From contig JAISGW010000104.1 of NCBI GenBank assembly GCA_031262895.1, positions 1-6,113 on the forward strand: 6,113 nucleotides of DNA. Reading direction: 5' to 3'. Shown one piece after another: positions 5,377 to 6,113 of the stretch (position 1 is the first letter of the stretch; every line of letters begins with the position of its first letter). The position numbers were made by a program, and so were the translations under genes. This DNA comes from Tannerella sp. GTDB lineage: Bacteria; Bacteroidota; Bacteroidia; Bacteroidales; Tannerellaceae. A model generated the notes under the pieces. The model was given only the letters and a program-made list of their open reading frames with translations, had not been told where the DNA came from and searched no databases.

Positions 5377-6113
5377 ATGAAAATCATCACCTATAATGTG
5401 AATGGCCTGCGGGCCGCCATAGGAAAAGGATTTCCCGATTGGCTACAGGCAGAGCAGCCCGATGTTTGCTGCCTGCAGGAGACAAAGCTTCAACCCGAAC
5501 AGTTCCCGGCCGAAATCTTTTCCGCCTTAGGCTATAACGCTTATCTGTTCAGCGCCCAAAAGAGGGGATACAGCGGCGTGGCCATATTGACCAAAAAGAA
5601 GCCCGACCATGTAGAGGTGGGCATGAATATGCCCAAATACGACAACGAAGGCCGCTTCCTGCGTGCCGATTATGGTGAACTTTCCGTGGTCAGCGTCTAT
5701 CACCCTTCAGGCACCAGCGGAGACGAACGGCAGGATTTTAAGATGCAGTGGCTGGAAGATTTTCAGAGCTACGTCGTTAAATTACGAGAGACGCGTCCCA
5801 AGTTAGTCCTTTGCGGTGACTATAATATTTGCCATGAAGCCATTGACATACACGACCCCGTGCACAATGCCACGCACAGCGGCTTCCTGCCCGAGGAACG
5901 CCAATGGATGAGCAGTTTTCTCGACGCGGGATTCATCGACAGCTTCCGTTACCTGCATCCTGAACTGCAACAATACACTTGGTGGAGCTACCGTGCAGGG
6001 GCGCGACAGAACAACAAGGGATGGCGCATCGACTACTGCATGGTCAGTGAGCCGTTGCGTGAGGCTCTGTCGGAAGCCTACATCCTTGGCGAGGCCGTCC
6101 ATTCCGACCATTG
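5377..6113 (+). CDS. xth: Exodeoxyribonuclease III (AP endonuclease), C-terminus beyond the window
   Basis: 245 full codons are present; family members are about 250-270 residues, so only a few C-terminal residues are missing. It belongs to the endonuclease/exonuclease/phosphatase fold. Expected catalytic and metal residues are visible: N7 in MKIITYNVNGLRA, E35 in LQETKLQ, Y108 in VYHPSG, D148 and N150 in LCGDYNICHEA, D219 in GWRIDYCM, and the D244-H245 pair in the SDH motif at the right edge. The enzyme cleaves DNA 5' of abasic sites and degrades 3' ends of duplex DNA in base excision repair, in the cytoplasm with Mg2+. The ATG at 5377 overlaps the unshifted TGA of the upstream small ORF (ATGA, 5377-5380) and lies 9 bases after its shifted TAA, so co-transcription and possibly translational coupling are likely. 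It has no clear Shine-Dalgarno of its own (ATTTCTAAA precedes the ATG). Confidence 0.96.
   Translation, partial: MKIITYNVNGLRAAIGKGFPDWLQAEQPDVCCLQETKLQPEQFPAEIFSALGYNAYLFSAQKRGYSGVAILTKKKPDHVEVGMNMPKYDNEGRFLRADYGELSVVSVYHPSGTSGDERQDFKMQWLEDFQSYVVKLRETRPKLVLCGDYNICHEAIDIHDPVHNATHSGFLPEERQWMSSFLDAGFIDSFRYLHPELQQYTWWSYRAGARQNNKGWRIDYCMVSEPLREALSEAYILGEAVHSDH

Noticed and set aside
5803..6111. Minus-strand open frame of 102 codons over the end of xth
   Set aside because: It is antisense to conserved catalytic motifs of exonuclease III and has no independent coding evidence.

Overview
The window looks like a chromosomal piece of a Bacteroidales (Bacteroides/Parabacteroides-like) genome. The evidence is the Bacteroidetes-type promoter boxes (TAnnTTTG, with TTTG-like boxes 18-19 bases upstream), the GH3/beta-lactamase fusion that is common in this phylum, and the AT-rich 'ATAACTC/ATAATT' repeats beside a GC-rich hairpin between genes. 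The genus cannot be fixed from the sequence alone.

Layout. Positions 1-953 (minus strand) hold the first 317 codons of a membrane-anchored TPR protein that runs off the left edge. It has two N-terminal membrane segments, a Gly/Val-rich 'GGNVTGCNVAGRDI' patch, a coiled coil, then TPRs of kinesin-light-chain style. Positions 954-1230 form a divergent intergenic region. It has one promoter facing each way, and between them a GC-rich hairpin element, a 7-bp dimer and a run of 7-bp CATAACT repeats. Positions 1231-5040 (plus strand) carry two genes 9 bases apart: a DUF2156 / LPG-synthase-C-like acyltransferase-fold protein, and a 960-residue exported fusion of a NagZ-type GH3 glycosidase with a class-C-beta-lactamase-like serine hydrolase. 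Positions 5041-5152 are a short intergenic region with a good -7 box. Positions 5153-5380 hold a small unrecognised gene whose coding sense changes frame by -1 exactly at a canonical A_AAA_AAG heptamer. Positions 5377-6113 hold exodeoxyribonuclease III (xth), cut by the right edge just after its catalytic His.

How they fit. The DUF2156 and GH3/hydrolase genes form a probable envelope or peptidoglycan-related operon. The small ORF and xth form a second tightly spaced unit. The left-hand TPR gene is transcribed separately and reads like an accessory protein-interaction scaffold.

The most unusual signal is the frame change in the small gene. It may be programmed -1 frameshifting, homopolymer phase variation or mutation, or a one-base assembly error (A6 for A7). 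The sequence alone does not decide, though the heptamer is in exactly the right phase for programmed slippage. No CRISPR array, tRNA, rRNA, insertion sequence or complete defence system is visible.
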